15,073 nucleotides of DNA, from assembly GCA_023409955.1 (NCBI GenBank), contig JAEYQQ010000052.1:1-15073 (forward strand), read 5' to 3'. A program made the position numbers and the translations under genes. Every line of letters starts with the position of its first letter. Within the stretch, counting starts at the first letter, position 1. Of the stretch, positions 5,110 through 11,987 are shown one piece after another. Below the pieces are notes generated by a model. It was given only the letters and a program-made list of their open reading frames with translations. It ran no database searches and was not told the origin of the DNA. The stretch is from Bacillota bacterium (GTDB taxonomy: Bacteria > Bacillota > Clostridia > Christensenellales > Aristaeellaceae).

Positions 5110-6342
5110 TCAATAAAGCGGAAAGTTTTTCATCAGCTCCACAACCTGGTTTTTCACCTCGCCGCAAGCGCCCTCGCCTTCTTTGATGATTCTTGCAATA
5201 AAGGATACAATCTTGGCCATATCCGCTTCCTTCATTCCACGGCTGGTAACAGCAGGCGTACCCACGCGAATGCCGCTGGTTACAAAGGGGCTGCGCTGTT
5301 CGTTGGGTACAGTGTTTTTGTTAACCGTAATATTGGCAAGGCCCAGGAGGCGCTCCAGCTCCTTGCCCGTCATTTCTGTTCCAGTAAAGTCCAGCAGCAT
5401 CAGGTGATTATCCGTACCACCAGATACCATGCGAACATTCTCTGCTGTAAAGGCATGTTCCATGGCCTTGGCGTTTAATACGATCTGATGCTGATAGGCC
5501 TTGAATTCCGGCTCCATGGCTTCCTTAAAGCATACGGCCTTAGCAGCGATAACGTGCATCAAAGGACCACCCTGGGTACCCGGGAAAATGGCTTTGTCAA
5601 TCTCTTTGGCGTACTGCTCCCGGCACAAAATCATACCGCCTCTGGGCCCCCTAAGCGTCTTGTGAGTGGTGGTGGTTACAAAGTCGGCATAGGGCACAGG
5701 GTTGGGGTGCTCCCCAGCTGCAATCAAACCGGCGATGTGGGCCATATCCACCATCAGCATGGCACCGACAGCATCAGCAATTTCACGCAGCTTGTCAAAT
5801 TCTATGATTCTGGGATAGGCGGATGCTCCTGCCACGATCATCTTCGGCTTTGCTTCCTTGGCAATATCCATCACATGATCGTAATCGATGCGTTCAGTAT
5901 CAGGCTCTACCCCATAGGGCACAAAGCGGTAATACTTGCCGCTCATGTTCACGGGGCTGCCGTGGGTCAAGTGCCCACCATGGCTCAAATTCATGCCCAA
6001 TACTGTATCGCCGTAATTAAGCATGGCAAAGTATACAGCCATGTTGGCCTGGGCGCCGCTGTGGGGTTGCACATTGGCATGGTCCGCACCAAATATCTGC
6101 TTGGCCCGGTCCCTGGCCATGTCTTCCACGATATCTACATACTGGCAGCCGCCATAATAGCGCTTGCTGGGATAGCCTTCGGCATATTTGTTGGTCAGAT
6201 GCGTGCCCATGGCAGCCAAAACCGCGGGGGACACAAAGTTTTCAGAGGCGATAAGCTCAATATGCTCCCGCTGACGTGTAAGCTCCAGCTCCATAGCCTT
6301 TGCCAATTCCGGGTCCGCATTCCAGATGGCTGAAAAATCCAT
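5110..6342 (-). CDS. glyA: Serine hydroxymethyltransferase
   Basis: PLP-dependent cytosolic enzyme of 410 residues converting serine and THF to glycine and 5,10-methylene-THF, the main one-carbon source. Visible: SENFVSPAV near the N-terminus (33-41), NKYAEGYPSKRYYGG at 51-65, the PLP aspartate in MVDMAHIAG (D199), the Schiff-base lysine K228 in TTTTHKTLRGPRGG and the C-terminal SGIRVGTPAVTSRG. The start is ATG 6342 with AGGAGG about 8 bases upstream; the longer frame would start inside the promoter's -35 region. It has its own promoter and ends at the shared terminator. The methylene-THF made here is the cofactor used by TrmFO encoded 4 kb away. Confidence 0.97.
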   Translation of the reverse strand: MDFSAIWNADPELAKAMELELTRQREHIELIASENFVSPAVLAAMGTHLTNKYAEGYPSKRYYGGCQYVDIVEDMARDRAKQIFGADHANVQPHSGAQANMAVYFAMLNYGDTVLGMNLSHGGHLTHGSPVNMSGKYYRFVPYGVEPDTERIDYDHVMDIAKEAKPKMIVAGASAYPRIIEFDKLREIADAVGAMLMVDMAHIAGLIAAGEHPNPVPYADFVTTTTHKTLRGPRGGMILCREQYAKEIDKAIFPGTQGGPLMHVIAAKAVCFKEAMEPEFKAYQHQIVLNAKAMEHAFTAENVRMVSGGTDNHLMLLDFTGTEMTGKELERLLGLANITVNKNTVPNEQRSPFVTSGIRVGTPAVTSRGMKEADMAKIVSFIARIIKEGEGACGEVKNQVVELMKNFPLY

Positions 6343-6376
6343 GCTGCGCCCTCCTGTTATCCGAATGTTATTCCTC

Positions 6377-6405
6377 ATTATAGCAACATTGTTCCCCTTC
6401 ATCAA
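6377..6405 (-). promoter_or_regulatory. Putative sigma-A promoter of glyA
   Basis: On the minus strand TTGATG (6405-6400), a 17-base spacer and a perfect TATAAT (6382-6377); predicted start near 6370, leader of about 28 nt. The short leader leaves no room for a riboswitch. Confidence 0.75.
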
Positions 6406-6448
6406 GGGAAATGCGGTTTTTTATCTGTATTCAGCGATTGACTGATGG

Positions 6449-6998
6449 CTACGCTTTACGCAGACACATAGCAAATGATGCTTCACCAATGTTTACGGAT
6501 TCTAGTATCAAACCAGTATTCTGGCAAAGCACACGAATATCATCAACAGATTGCCCCCTGGTCCAGCTGATACCATAGGTAGGCGTCATTGTAAGCTCGT
6601 TTAATTACCTCAAGCGGCACCAGCAGAACATCGGCTGAAGGTTATTGCGGCATGATTGCATCCCAAGCATATAGGCGCCCGCCGGGCTTCAAAACACGAT
6701 ATGCTTCTTCAAGCGCCGTGGACAGCTCTCCTTCTCCCATATACATCAGGGTGTAAAAAAAGGAGACATTGTCAAAGCAGTTATCCATAAAGCCCAGTTC
6801 ACAAGCATCCATAACGATCTTCAGCCCAATATCCGGGCTTTCCACCAGCTCATCCCACCGCTTGTCTATGGCAACGACCCTAACCCCGGAATGGCAAGAG
6901 ATAACCCCATCCCCTCCTCCGCCGATGTCCAGGATGCTGCCTTGAAGATGAATGCCCCGAAGGTCTATGACTTGCTTGGTGATTTCATACATTTGCAT
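6449..6998 (-). pseudogene. Decayed class I SAM-dependent methyltransferase
   Basis: From ATG 6998 (AAGGAG 11 bases upstream) the frame gives a methyltransferase N-terminal half: motif I ILDIGGGGDGVI, VVAIDKR at the end of strand 2, MDACELGFMDNCFDNV, and YRVLKPGGRLYAWD. It is interrupted by TAA at 6642-6644. The same frame continues as SADVLLVPLEVI, then shifts near 6602 into a frame reading ELTMTPTYGISW and ending LCQNTGLILES...CLRKA at stop 6449-6451. Joined, this is a complete protein of about 180 residues like small bacterial methyltransferases. There are two lesions, a stop and a net frameshift (compatible with a short deletion), so the gene is probably dead. Two assembly errors are possible but less likely. 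Substrate unknown. Confidence 0.8.
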
Positions 6999-7053
6999 TT
7001 TTTCAGCAGCTCCTTTTGAAGACAGCGATATACGTAAACCATAAAATATCAAA

Positions 7054-7080
7054 CAAGGGAACGCATTTTGCGTTCCCTTG
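7054..7080 (-). terminator. Terminator of ffs
   Basis: CAAGGGAACGCA (7054-7065) pairs perfectly with TGCGTTCCCTTG (7069-7080), 12 bp with a 3-base loop. On the minus strand it is followed by TTTGATATTTTAT. It sits 21 bases beyond the SRP RNA end. Confidence 0.8.
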
Positions 7081-7100
7081 AAAAGCATCGAAATAAAACA

Positions 7101-7224
7101 CCACATCATTCAGACCAGGCAAACCTGCAGCACCTTCCAACTTGCGCTTACTGCTGCTTCCTTCCGGACCTGACAGGGTTCACACCATGGAATCGCACAG
7201 GACCCAGCCATCATCATGATGCGG
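7101..7224 (-). ncRNA. ffs: Signal recognition particle RNA, small bacterial type
   Basis: RNA component of the SRP, which with Ffh targets nascent membrane and secreted proteins to the membrane. The universally conserved tip GGTCCGGAAGGAAGCAGC (minus strand, 7170-7153) is intact and is preceded by GTGAACCCTGTCA, the usual 5' flank of the apical hairpin. The ends pair: CCGCATCAT (7224-7216) with ATGATGTGG (7109-7101), 9 bp with one G-U. The promoter predicts a start at about 7224, agreeing with the closing helix. At about 124 nt it is the compact form without an Alu domain, unlike the roughly 270-nt Bacillus scRNA. Ends are inferred from pairing, so they may be off by a few bases. Confidence 0.9.
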
Positions 7225-7231
7225 CCTTCCT

Positions 7232-7260
7232 ATTCTACCCGAAATGGGCTTAAAATGCAA
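7232..7260 (-). promoter_or_regulatory. Putative sigma-A promoter of ffs
   Basis: On the minus strand TTGCAT (7260-7255), a 17-base spacer and TAGAAT (7237-7232), ending 7 bases before the predicted RNA 5' end. Confidence 0.7.
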
Positions 7261-7274
7261 CCCCAAAAGTAATG

Positions 7275-7314
7275 AATAAAGGAAAGGGCCTTTCAAAAAG
7301 CCCTTTCCTTTATT
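7275..7314 (-). terminator. Terminator at the end of the dprA-hslU gene array
   Basis: AATAAAGGAAAGGGC (7275-7289) pairs perfectly with GCCCTTTCCTTTATT (7300-7314), 15 bp with a 10-base loop, beginning one base after the hslU stop codon. The lower stem is A/T rich in both directions, so the minus-strand transcript ends in CCTTTATTCATT. It separates hslU from ffs. Confidence 0.85.
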
Positions 7315-7315
7315 G

Positions 7316-8680
7316 TTATAGGATATACCTACGTACATCCAAATCTTTGTTTTCCCGATGGAGATGTTCCATCACGTAGTCGCCGTTAATGTTCAAATGC
7401 ACTTGGGGCATATTGTCACCGCCAGCATTAAAGGAGATATCCTCCAAAAGATCTTCAAATACCGCATGCAGGCGGCGAGCCCCAATATCCTCACCGGATT
7501 CATTGGCGCTGAATGCCACACCTGCAATGGCCTGGATAGCACTTTCGTCAAACTGCAAGTGCACATTATCCACTGCCAGCAGTGCCTCATATTGACGGGT
7601 TAGGGCGTTGTCAGGCTGGGTCAGTATCTTGCCAAAATCCTCCTTGGTGAGGCTTTTCAAATTCACATGGACAGGGAAACGGCCCTGAAGCTCCGGGATC
7701 AGGTCAGTGACCTTGGCCACATGGAAAGCACCAGCTGCGATAAATAACATAAAGTCGGTGCGAACAGCGCCATACTTGGTGTTGACGGTGCTGCCTTCCA
7801 CAATAGGCAAAATATCCCGCTGCACGCCTTCCCGGCTAACATCCGGGCCATGCCCGGAAGAGCGGCCGGCGATCTTGTCGATCTCATCAATAAACACAAT
7901 ACCGTGCTGTTCCGCCCGGCGCACCGCTTCTTCCTGAACAGCATCCTGATCGATAAGCTTTTGAGATTCCTCCGCCAGCAGGATCTTCCGCGCTTCCTTC
8001 ACCTTTACCCGGCGGATCTTTGTCTTTTTGGGCATCATACCGCCCATCATATCACCAATGCTGATGGAACTGCCGCCCACCTCCAGCTGAGGCATGGATT
8101 CCTCCACCTCAACCTCCAGCTCTCGCTCCTCCAACTCACCACGCAAAAGCTGCTGCCGAACTTCCTCTTTCTTGACGGAAAGCTTCTGCTGCTCTTCTCC
8201 TGACAGTTCAGGCTCCTTTTTGTTCCCAAGTAGAAACTCCAGCGGGTTGCCGCTATTCTTTTTCGGCGGGTGGGTTAAAAGCGTAACCAGCCGGTCCTCA
8301 GCCAGTACCTGGGCCCTGGGCTGCACCTTTTTTTCATACTCTTCCTTGACCATACGCACAGAATTCTCCGTTAGGTCACGGATAATGCTCTCCACATCAC
8401 GGCCTACATAGCCCACCTCGGTAAACTTGGTGGCTTCAACTTTGATAAAGGGAGCGTCTACCAGTTTGGCCAGGCGGCGGGCGATCTCGGTCTTGCCAAC
8501 GCCGGTAGGCCCAATCATCAATATATTTTTCGGATAAATTTCCTCACGGATATCATCGCTTACCTGAGCACGTCGGTAGCGGTTTCGAAGGGCGATGGCC
8601 ACCGCACGCTTGGCTTCCTCCTGGCCGATGATGTATCTATCCAGTTCCCGAACGGTTTCACGGGGAGTCAATGTTCTCAT
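7316..8680 (-). CDS. hslU: HslUV protease ATPase subunit HslU (ClpY)
   Basis: AAA+ unfoldase of 454 residues that unfolds substrates and feeds them to the HslV peptidase in the cytosol. Walker A GPTGVGKT at 57-64, pore loop GYVG at 90-93, Walker B IVFIDEID at 261-268, arginine finger region LQGRFP (R334) and sensor 2 GARR at 400-403. The intermediate I domain with a charged, Glu/Lys-rich stretch spans about 110-240. The C-terminus RRYIL is the tail that docks into HslV. The chosen start is ATG 8680, giving MRTLTPRETVRELDRYIIGQ like other HslU, with GGAGGG 7 bases upstream. An ATG at 8695 overlapping the hslV stop would put that binding site inside the gene. Last gene of the array; no codY follows. 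Confidence 0.96.
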   Translation of the reverse strand: MRTLTPRETVRELDRYIIGQEEAKRAVAIALRNRYRRAQVSDDIREEIYPKNILMIGPTGVGKTEIARRLAKLVDAPFIKVEATKFTEVGYVGRDVESIIRDLTENSVRMVKEEYEKKVQPRAQVLAEDRLVTLLTHPPKKNSGNPLEFLLGNKKEPELSGEEQQKLSVKKEEVRQQLLRGELEERELEVEVEESMPQLEVGGSSISIGDMMGGMMPKKTKIRRVKVKEARKILLAEESQKLIDQDAVQEEAVRRAEQHGIVFIDEIDKIAGRSSGHGPDVSREGVQRDILPIVEGSTVNTKYGAVRTDFMLFIAAGAFHVAKVTDLIPELQGRFPVHVNLKSLTKEDFGKILTQPDNALTRQYEALLAVDNVHLQFDESAIQAIAGVAFSANESGEDIGARRLHAVFEDLLEDISFNAGGDNMPQVHLNINGDYVMEHLHRENKDLDVRRYIL

Positions 8681-8694
8681 GAATCGTCCCTCCA

Positions 8695-9228
8695 TTACAC
8701 CACTTCCACCGTGATGTTCCCATTGGTGAACACACAGATGGATGCGGCAATACGCAGTGCCTTTTCCGCGATCTCGGCGGCGGACAGGTCGGTATTTTGC
8801 ACAAGCGCACGTGCAGCAGCCAAGGCATAATTCCCGCCGGAGCCAATGGCGGCTACGCCATCGTCAGGATCAATCACTTCACCTGTGCCGCTTAAGATCA
8901 GCATGCTTTCCTTATCGGAAACAATCATCATGGATTGCAGCTGGCGCATAACCTTGTCACCCCGCCAGTCCTGTGCTAGGGCAACTGCAGCCCGCTCCAA
9001 ATTGCCGCCGCACTGGGTCAGCTTATCTTCAAAGCGCTCGCACAGCGTAAAAGCATCAGCAACAGAACCAGCAAAGCCCACAGCCACCTGTCCGTGATAA
9101 AGCCTGCGTACTTTTTTTGCAGTAGACTTAAAAATTGCATTTTCCCCCATGGTTACCTGTCCGTCACCGGCAATGGCTGTTACCCCACCCCGGCGCACGG
9201 CACAGATGGTAGTTCCCATCATGGCCAT
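8695..9228 (-). CDS. hslV: HslUV protease peptidase subunit HslV (ClpQ)
   Basis: Proteasome-beta-like peptidase of 177 residues, forming a double hexamer with HslU caps. The N-terminus MAMMG precedes TTICAVRRGG, so autocatalytic cleavage between G5 and T6 would expose the nucleophilic threonine, as in HslV proteins that carry a short propeptide. The following GDGQVTMG, the lysine in KKVRRLY (general base region), GFAGSVADAF and AIGSGGNYALAAARAL are family hallmarks. It uses threonine, not the N-terminal serine of Bacillus CodW. The start at 9228 has AAAGGA 9 bases upstream. It lies 21 nt after the hydrolase gene and 14 nt before hslU. Confidence 0.95.
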   Translation of the reverse strand: MAMMGTTICAVRRGGVTAIAGDGQVTMGENAIFKSTAKKVRRLYHGQVAVGFAGSVADAFTLCERFEDKLTQCGGNLERAAVALAQDWRGDKVMRQLQSMMIVSDKESMLILSGTGEVIDPDDGVAAIGSGGNYALAAARALVQNTDLSAAEIAEKALRIAASICVFTNGNITVEVV

Positions 9229-9249
9229 AACGATAAGTCCTTTCGCGTA

Positions 9250-10611
9250 TTACTGTGCAAAGATCCATGCAGCAATATCGGCTGCCGCTGTTTCATCCAT
9301 CCTAGCAGGTGTGTCATACTCCTGAAGACTGTACTGGTATGCAGGGTCACCGGTATACTTCATCAGCAGGTGATTCAGTTCGGGGTACAGCTTCCTGGTG
9401 ACATATGCTTCACTGCCGACTGCCTTTTCCCAAGCCTCCCATCCGTTTGAAAGGTTTACCTGGAAATCTGCTCCGCCTTGAAGGATGAAAACAGGAAGCT
9501 TGAGTTCTTTCATGATGGCCGCCGCATCAAAGGAGCGCATATCCTTTACATAATAGCCAGGCAGCCCAAAGAAGGTTTCCGCCTTCAGCTGTTCATCCGT
9601 CAAGGCATCAATGCCGTTGAGCTTTTCCACCTCGGCATCCACCAGCGGCTGCTGAGCATTGCGGACTTCCTCGGTCTGCTTGGCCAGCAAATCCATATTC
9701 TGTGTAAGAATGATATCTGTCAATTGCAGGGGAGATCCGTTCATCAGCACCATACCGGCAAACAGGCCTTCGCTCTCCTTTGCGATGCGGGGTCCCAGCA
9801 TGGCACCTAAGCTATGGCCAGCCACATAAATCTTGGTGCTGTCAATTCGGGGATCCGCTTTGAGAACATTACCTGCCAATATGGCGTCGATAATGGTCTC
9901 TTCCCGTACAGTCAAGCTGCTTACCATATCAGCGGTGAACTTGGCGCCATGGGTCATGGTTCGTTTGTCATAACGGATGGATGCTATACCTTTTTCTGCC
10001 AGCATCCAGGCAAGGTCCCGAAACATTTTGGTCTGGCCCACTTCCTCATCCCAGTTCCCAGCCCCGGAGCCGTGCACCAGCACCACAGCTGGAAGGCTGC
10101 TGCCGCCCTTGGGAAGAGTCATAATGCCAGGCAACGCCCATTCCCCTTGGCCTACGGTAACTTCTTCTTGCACAAGCTGCTCAGGCAAGGTGATTTCATC
10201 CGCAGCTGGTGTTGCAGCTGTTGATGTAGCAGGCGCAGGCACAATGCCAAGCCCCGCCACCATACCATTACTATCAATTGCAAGCCGTAATAGCAGGTCC
10301 TGCCGCTCCATATCCAAAACCAGTTCATGAACCGTGTAACCAGCGTCCTCCTTGGTGACTGATTCACCAAAGCCCACAAAAGCACCAAATGCAGCTTCCA
10401 TCTGGCCCCAAATCGCCGAAAATGCAGCCTCTGGCACCTGCGCTTTAAACGCATCGGTGAACATGGCGTACAACTCTTCGTTCTTTTCACCAGACATCAA
10501 ATCTGTGGCATAGCGGATGGCAAGGTCATTGTCATTTTCCTGTGCCGATACAGGCAGGCATACAGTAAGCATTATCATAGCCAAAAGCAAAGCAAGCATT
10601 TTTTTCATCAT
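9250..10611 (-). CDS. Secreted alpha/beta-hydrolase with N-terminal DUF3887-like domain
   Basis: Predicted extracytoplasmic serine hydrolase of 453 residues. A signal peptide (MMKK, hydrophobic 5-20, probable cleavage after VSA at 21-23) is followed by a domain of about 100 residues resembling DUF3887, an Ala/Pro/Thr linker (about 125-138) and the hydrolase domain. Oxyanion-hole motif HGSG at 180-183, nucleophile S267 in GHSLG, probable acid D382 in QGGADFQV and H414 in ELNHLL complete a triad. The signal peptide lacks a lipobox; the only Cys (C18) is in an unsuitable context. Substrate unknown; relatives are annotated as esterases or peptidase-like hydrolases. The start is ATG 10611 with AGGAGG 7 bases upstream. 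It sits 47 nt after trmFO and 21 nt before hslV, in the slot of xerC/codV in Bacillus. Confidence 0.85.
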   Translation of the reverse strand: MMKKMLALLLAMIMLTVCLPVSAQENDNDLAIRYATDLMSGEKNEELYAMFTDAFKAQVPEAAFSAIWGQMEAAFGAFVGFGESVTKEDAGYTVHELVLDMERQDLLLRLAIDSNGMVAGLGIVPAPATSTAATPAADEITLPEQLVQEEVTVGQGEWALPGIMTLPKGGSSLPAVVLVHGSGAGNWDEEVGQTKMFRDLAWMLAEKGIASIRYDKRTMTHGAKFTADMVSSLTVREETIIDAILAGNVLKADPRIDSTKIYVAGHSLGAMLGPRIAKESEGLFAGMVLMNGSPLQLTDIILTQNMDLLAKQTEEVRNAQQPLVDAEVEKLNGIDALTDEQLKAETFFGLPGYYVKDMRSFDAAAIMKELKLPVFILQGGADFQVNLSNGWEAWEKAVGSEAYVTRKLYPELNHLLMKYTGDPAYQYSLQEYDTPARMDETAAADIAAWIFAQ

Positions 10612-10658
10612 GATCTTCCCTCCTATGCCTATGGTATCATCCACCGGTCATACTGTCA

Positions 10659-11987
10659 TCAAGCGTTGTCTGAATCCTGCAATTTTGCGGCCATATCCCG
10701 AACAATGCCAAGCGACCGCGCAGCAATGGCTTCATACCGCTGCACCTTGTTGCGAATGGGCTTTTTGCCTGGTTCCACCGGCAAAGACTCAATCAGGCCA
10801 AAACAACAGTTCATAGGCTGGAAGGCGCGGTTGGGTGTGGATACATAATGAGCCATAGCCCCAAGTGCTGTGCTGCGGGGAAACGCGGTTGCTTCCCTTC
10901 CCATCAGCCGCATGGCCAGAGAGATGCCAGCCACAAGACCGCTGGATGCGCTCTCCACATACCCCTCTACACCTGTCATTTGTCCGGCGAAGTACAAGTC
11001 AGGCCGTCCGTTTACCTGGTAGGTGCTATCCAAAAAACCGGGGCTGTTTAAAAACGTGTTACGGTGCATAACCCCATACCGGGCAAACACTGCATTTTCA
11101 AGCCCAGGGATCATGCCAAAGATTCGCTTTTGCTCACCGAACTTCAGCCTCGTCTGAAAGCCCACCAGGTTGTACAGCGTACCTTCCGCATTGTCCTGGC
11201 GCAGCTGCACCACGGCATAAGGCTCTTTGTCTGTACGGGGGTCTCTCAGTCCCACAGGCTTTAAAGGGCCAAAGGCCAGAACCATGTGCCCCCTACGGGC
11301 CATACTTTCCACAGGCATACAGCCCTCAAACACCTTTTTCTCCTCAAAGCCATGGATGGGTGCGGTTTCAGCCTCCAAAAGGGCTTTGATAAAAGCGTCA
11401 TATTGGGCTTGGTCCATGGGGCAGTTCAGGTAATCGTCTCCCCTGTCGTAGCGGGATTGGCGGAACACCTTCTCCATATCAATGGATTCCAAGGTCACAA
11501 TGGGTGCGGCAGCATCATAAAAATGCAGCGCCGTCATACCGGGCAGCTGCATGATGGCCTCCGCCATGGCGTCACTGGTCAGCGGCCCGGTGGCGATGAT
11601 CACCGGCCCATCCGGTATCTCATCCGCTTCCCTGCTATCCACTGTGATCAGCGGATGATTCTTTACTGCATTGGTGATGTACTTGGAAAAGCCTTCACGA
11701 TCCACCGCCAACGCACCGCCGGCGGGAACACGGGTAGCATCTGCCGCCTTCATAATCAGGGAATCAAAAAGACGCATTTCCTCTTTGAGCAAGCCCACGG
11801 CATTGGTAAGCCTGTCGGAGCGCAGGCTATTGGAGCAGCACAGCTCCGCCATCTCCGGTGCTTGATGAGCCGGGGTATACTTTTCCGGCTTCATCTCGAC
11901 CAAGGTAACTGATATGCCCCGGCTGGCCAGCTGCCACGCGGCCTCGCAGCCCGCAAGACCGGCGCCGATCACCGTTGCATGGTTCAT
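10659..11987 (-). CDS. trmFO: tRNA (uracil-54-C5)-methyltransferase, folate/FAD-dependent
   Basis: Flavoprotein of 442 residues that makes ribothymidine at tRNA position 54, using 5,10-methylene-THF as carbon donor. N-terminal dinucleotide-binding motif VIGAGLAGCEAA at 6-17; the catalytic cysteines by comparison with B. subtilis TrmFO (C53 and C226) are C51 in LCCSNSLRSD and C223 in FEGCMPVE. The cysteine before C51 is an extra one. Late conserved segments VGFQTRLKFGEQ, YGVMHRNTF and FAGQMTGVEGYVES are intact. The start codon overlaps the topA stop (ATGA), with GAGGAGG about 10 bases upstream, so translation is probably coupled. This Gram-positive-type enzyme replaces SAM-dependent TrmA. Confidence 0.97.
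   Translation of the reverse strand: MNHATVIGAGLAGCEAAWQLASRGISVTLVEMKPEKYTPAHQAPEMAELCCSNSLRSDRLTNAVGLLKEEMRLFDSLIMKAADATRVPAGGALAVDREGFSKYITNAVKNHPLITVDSREADEIPDGPVIIATGPLTSDAMAEAIMQLPGMTALHFYDAAAPIVTLESIDMEKVFRQSRYDRGDDYLNCPMDQAQYDAFIKALLEAETAPIHGFEEKKVFEGCMPVESMARRGHMVLAFGPLKPVGLRDPRTDKEPYAVVQLRQDNAEGTLYNLVGFQTRLKFGEQKRIFGMIPGLENAVFARYGVMHRNTFLNSPGFLDSTYQVNGRPDLYFAGQMTGVEGYVESASSGLVAGISLAMRLMGREATAFPRSTALGAMAHYVSTPNRAFQPMNCCFGLIESLPVEPGKKPIRNKVQRYEAIAARSLGIVRDMAAKLQDSDNA

Noticed and set aside
5488..6333. 281-codon open frame on the plus strand opposite glyA
   Set aside because: Antisense to conserved glyA codons, without ribosome binding site or recognisable motifs.
6343..6405. Longer glyA N-terminus
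   Set aside because: It would start in the -35 box of the glyA promoter, and the AGGAGG site is just upstream of ATG 6342.
6343..6448. Riboswitch in front of glyA
   Set aside because: The predicted transcript leader is only about 28 nt, and no aptamer-like conserved blocks are present upstream.
6642..7109. 155-residue frame starting MMWCFISMLF as an intact methyltransferase
   Set aside because: The first 37 codons run through the SRP RNA end and its terminator. Conserved methyltransferase sequence continues beyond the stop, showing a broken gene and not a natural end.
8680..8695. hslU start at ATG 8695 overlapping the hslV stop codon
   Set aside because: The GGAGGG binding site would then be inside the gene; ATG 8680 gives the family-typical N-terminus with proper spacing.
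11286..11912. 208-codon open frame on the plus strand opposite trmFO
   Set aside because: Mirror of trmFO coding sequence, no initiation signals, no family resemblance.
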